A stretch of 7,229 nt of DNA from Gemmatimonadales bacterium UBA1120 (lineage in GTDB: Bacteria; Gemmatimonadota; Gemmatimonadetes; Longimicrobiales; Gaopeijiaceae). Shown piece after piece: positions 6,946 through 7,229 of this stretch. The stretch covers positions 1 to 7,229 of the forward strand of contig DCAZ01000045.1 of assembly GCA_002313925.1 (NCBI GenBank). Direction: 5' to 3'. The translations under genes were made by a program, and so were the position numbers. The notes under the pieces are model-generated. The model saw only the letters and a program-made list of their open reading frames with translations, searched no databases and was not told the DNA's origin. The stretch's first letter is position 1. Each line of letters begins with the position of its first letter.

Positions 6946-7229
6946 CGGCGTTTAGAACAATCATCGTCATTCTCCTCGCACTCCTTACCAACTCCCTGCA
7001 AACGCTCGAAGCCCAACAGACGCCGGGAGAGCTACTACCGGTGCAGCAAGTCACCCTCGATAACGGTATGCGCCTGGTCATCCTTAGAAGGCCTGGGCCC
7101 CCGACCATCTCTTTCACAGTCCAATTCAATGTTGGCGGGGTGAATGAGCGACTAGGAACCACAGGTATTGCCCACCTACTTGAACATATGCTCTTCAAGG
7201 GTACAACCAGCGTAGGTACAAGAAATATT
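6942..7229 (+). CDS. Exported M16-family (insulinase/pitrilysin-like) zinc peptidase, N-terminal part only
   Basis: I translated this frame by hand: 96 codons with no stop up to the window edge. Residues 1-24 look like a signal peptide, with Arg5, a hydrophobic core IIVILLALL and a probable cut after Ala24 before Gln-Gln, so the protein should reach the periplasm or outer surface. The mature part shows the M16 opening pattern: VTLDNGMRLVI, then VQFNVGGVNER, then GIAHLLEHMLFKGT. HLLEH (78-82) is the inverted zinc motif HxxEH, with His78 and His82 as zinc ligands and Glu81 as the catalytic base. The second zinc-ligand glutamate and the rest lie beyond the window. Because HxxEH is intact, this is the active-type subunit, not the inactive partner found in some M16 pairs. 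The substrate is unknown. It overlaps mutM by four bases and has its own GGAG site. Confidence 0.93.
   Translation, partial: MTAFRTIIVILLALLTNSLQTLEAQQTPGELLPVQQVTLDNGMRLVILRRPGPPTISFTVQFNVGGVNERLGTTGIAHLLEHMLFKGTTSVGTRNI

Overview
The window is an ordinary stretch of bacterial chromosome carrying six protein-coding genes in two divergent groups. I see no tRNA, rRNA, insertion sequence, phage gene, CRISPR array or integration scar. No gene-free stretch exceeds 200 bases, and I found no convincing undescribed system. Base composition is fairly balanced and looks similar from gene to gene, so nothing suggests recent transfer.

Left part, minus strand: glmM is followed 42 bases downstream by glmS, which runs off the left edge. 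Together they make the sugar backbone precursor of the cell wall. GlmS turns fructose-6-phosphate and glutamine into glucosamine-6-phosphate, and GlmM isomerises that to glucosamine-1-phosphate for UDP-GlcNAc synthesis. The GlmM is not the classical E. coli type. It carries the SVSGVRG, DPDVDR and GEGNGG motifs of the group found in archaea and in Bacteroidota and their relatives.

Middle: about 175 bases separate glmM from a divergent gene on the plus strand, a PLP-dependent cystathionine gamma-synthase/lyase-type enzyme. This gap holds several short inverted and direct repeats and is the most likely place for regulatory sites.

Right part, plus strand: purD (purine synthesis) has no Shine-Dalgarno sequence and a promoter-like sequence placed so that its mRNA may be leaderless. 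After 105 bases comes mutM (repair of oxidised bases, GTG start). mutM overlaps by four bases (ATGA) the start of a gene for an exported M16-family zinc protease, which runs off the right edge.

Organism: Gram-negative-like. The GlmM subtype, the mix of Shine-Dalgarno and non-Shine-Dalgarno starts, and a signal peptide ending in Ala before Gln-Gln fit the Bacteroidota/Gemmatimonadota (FCB) lineage. My best guess is a Gemmatimonadota-like bacterium. That is inference from motifs only.
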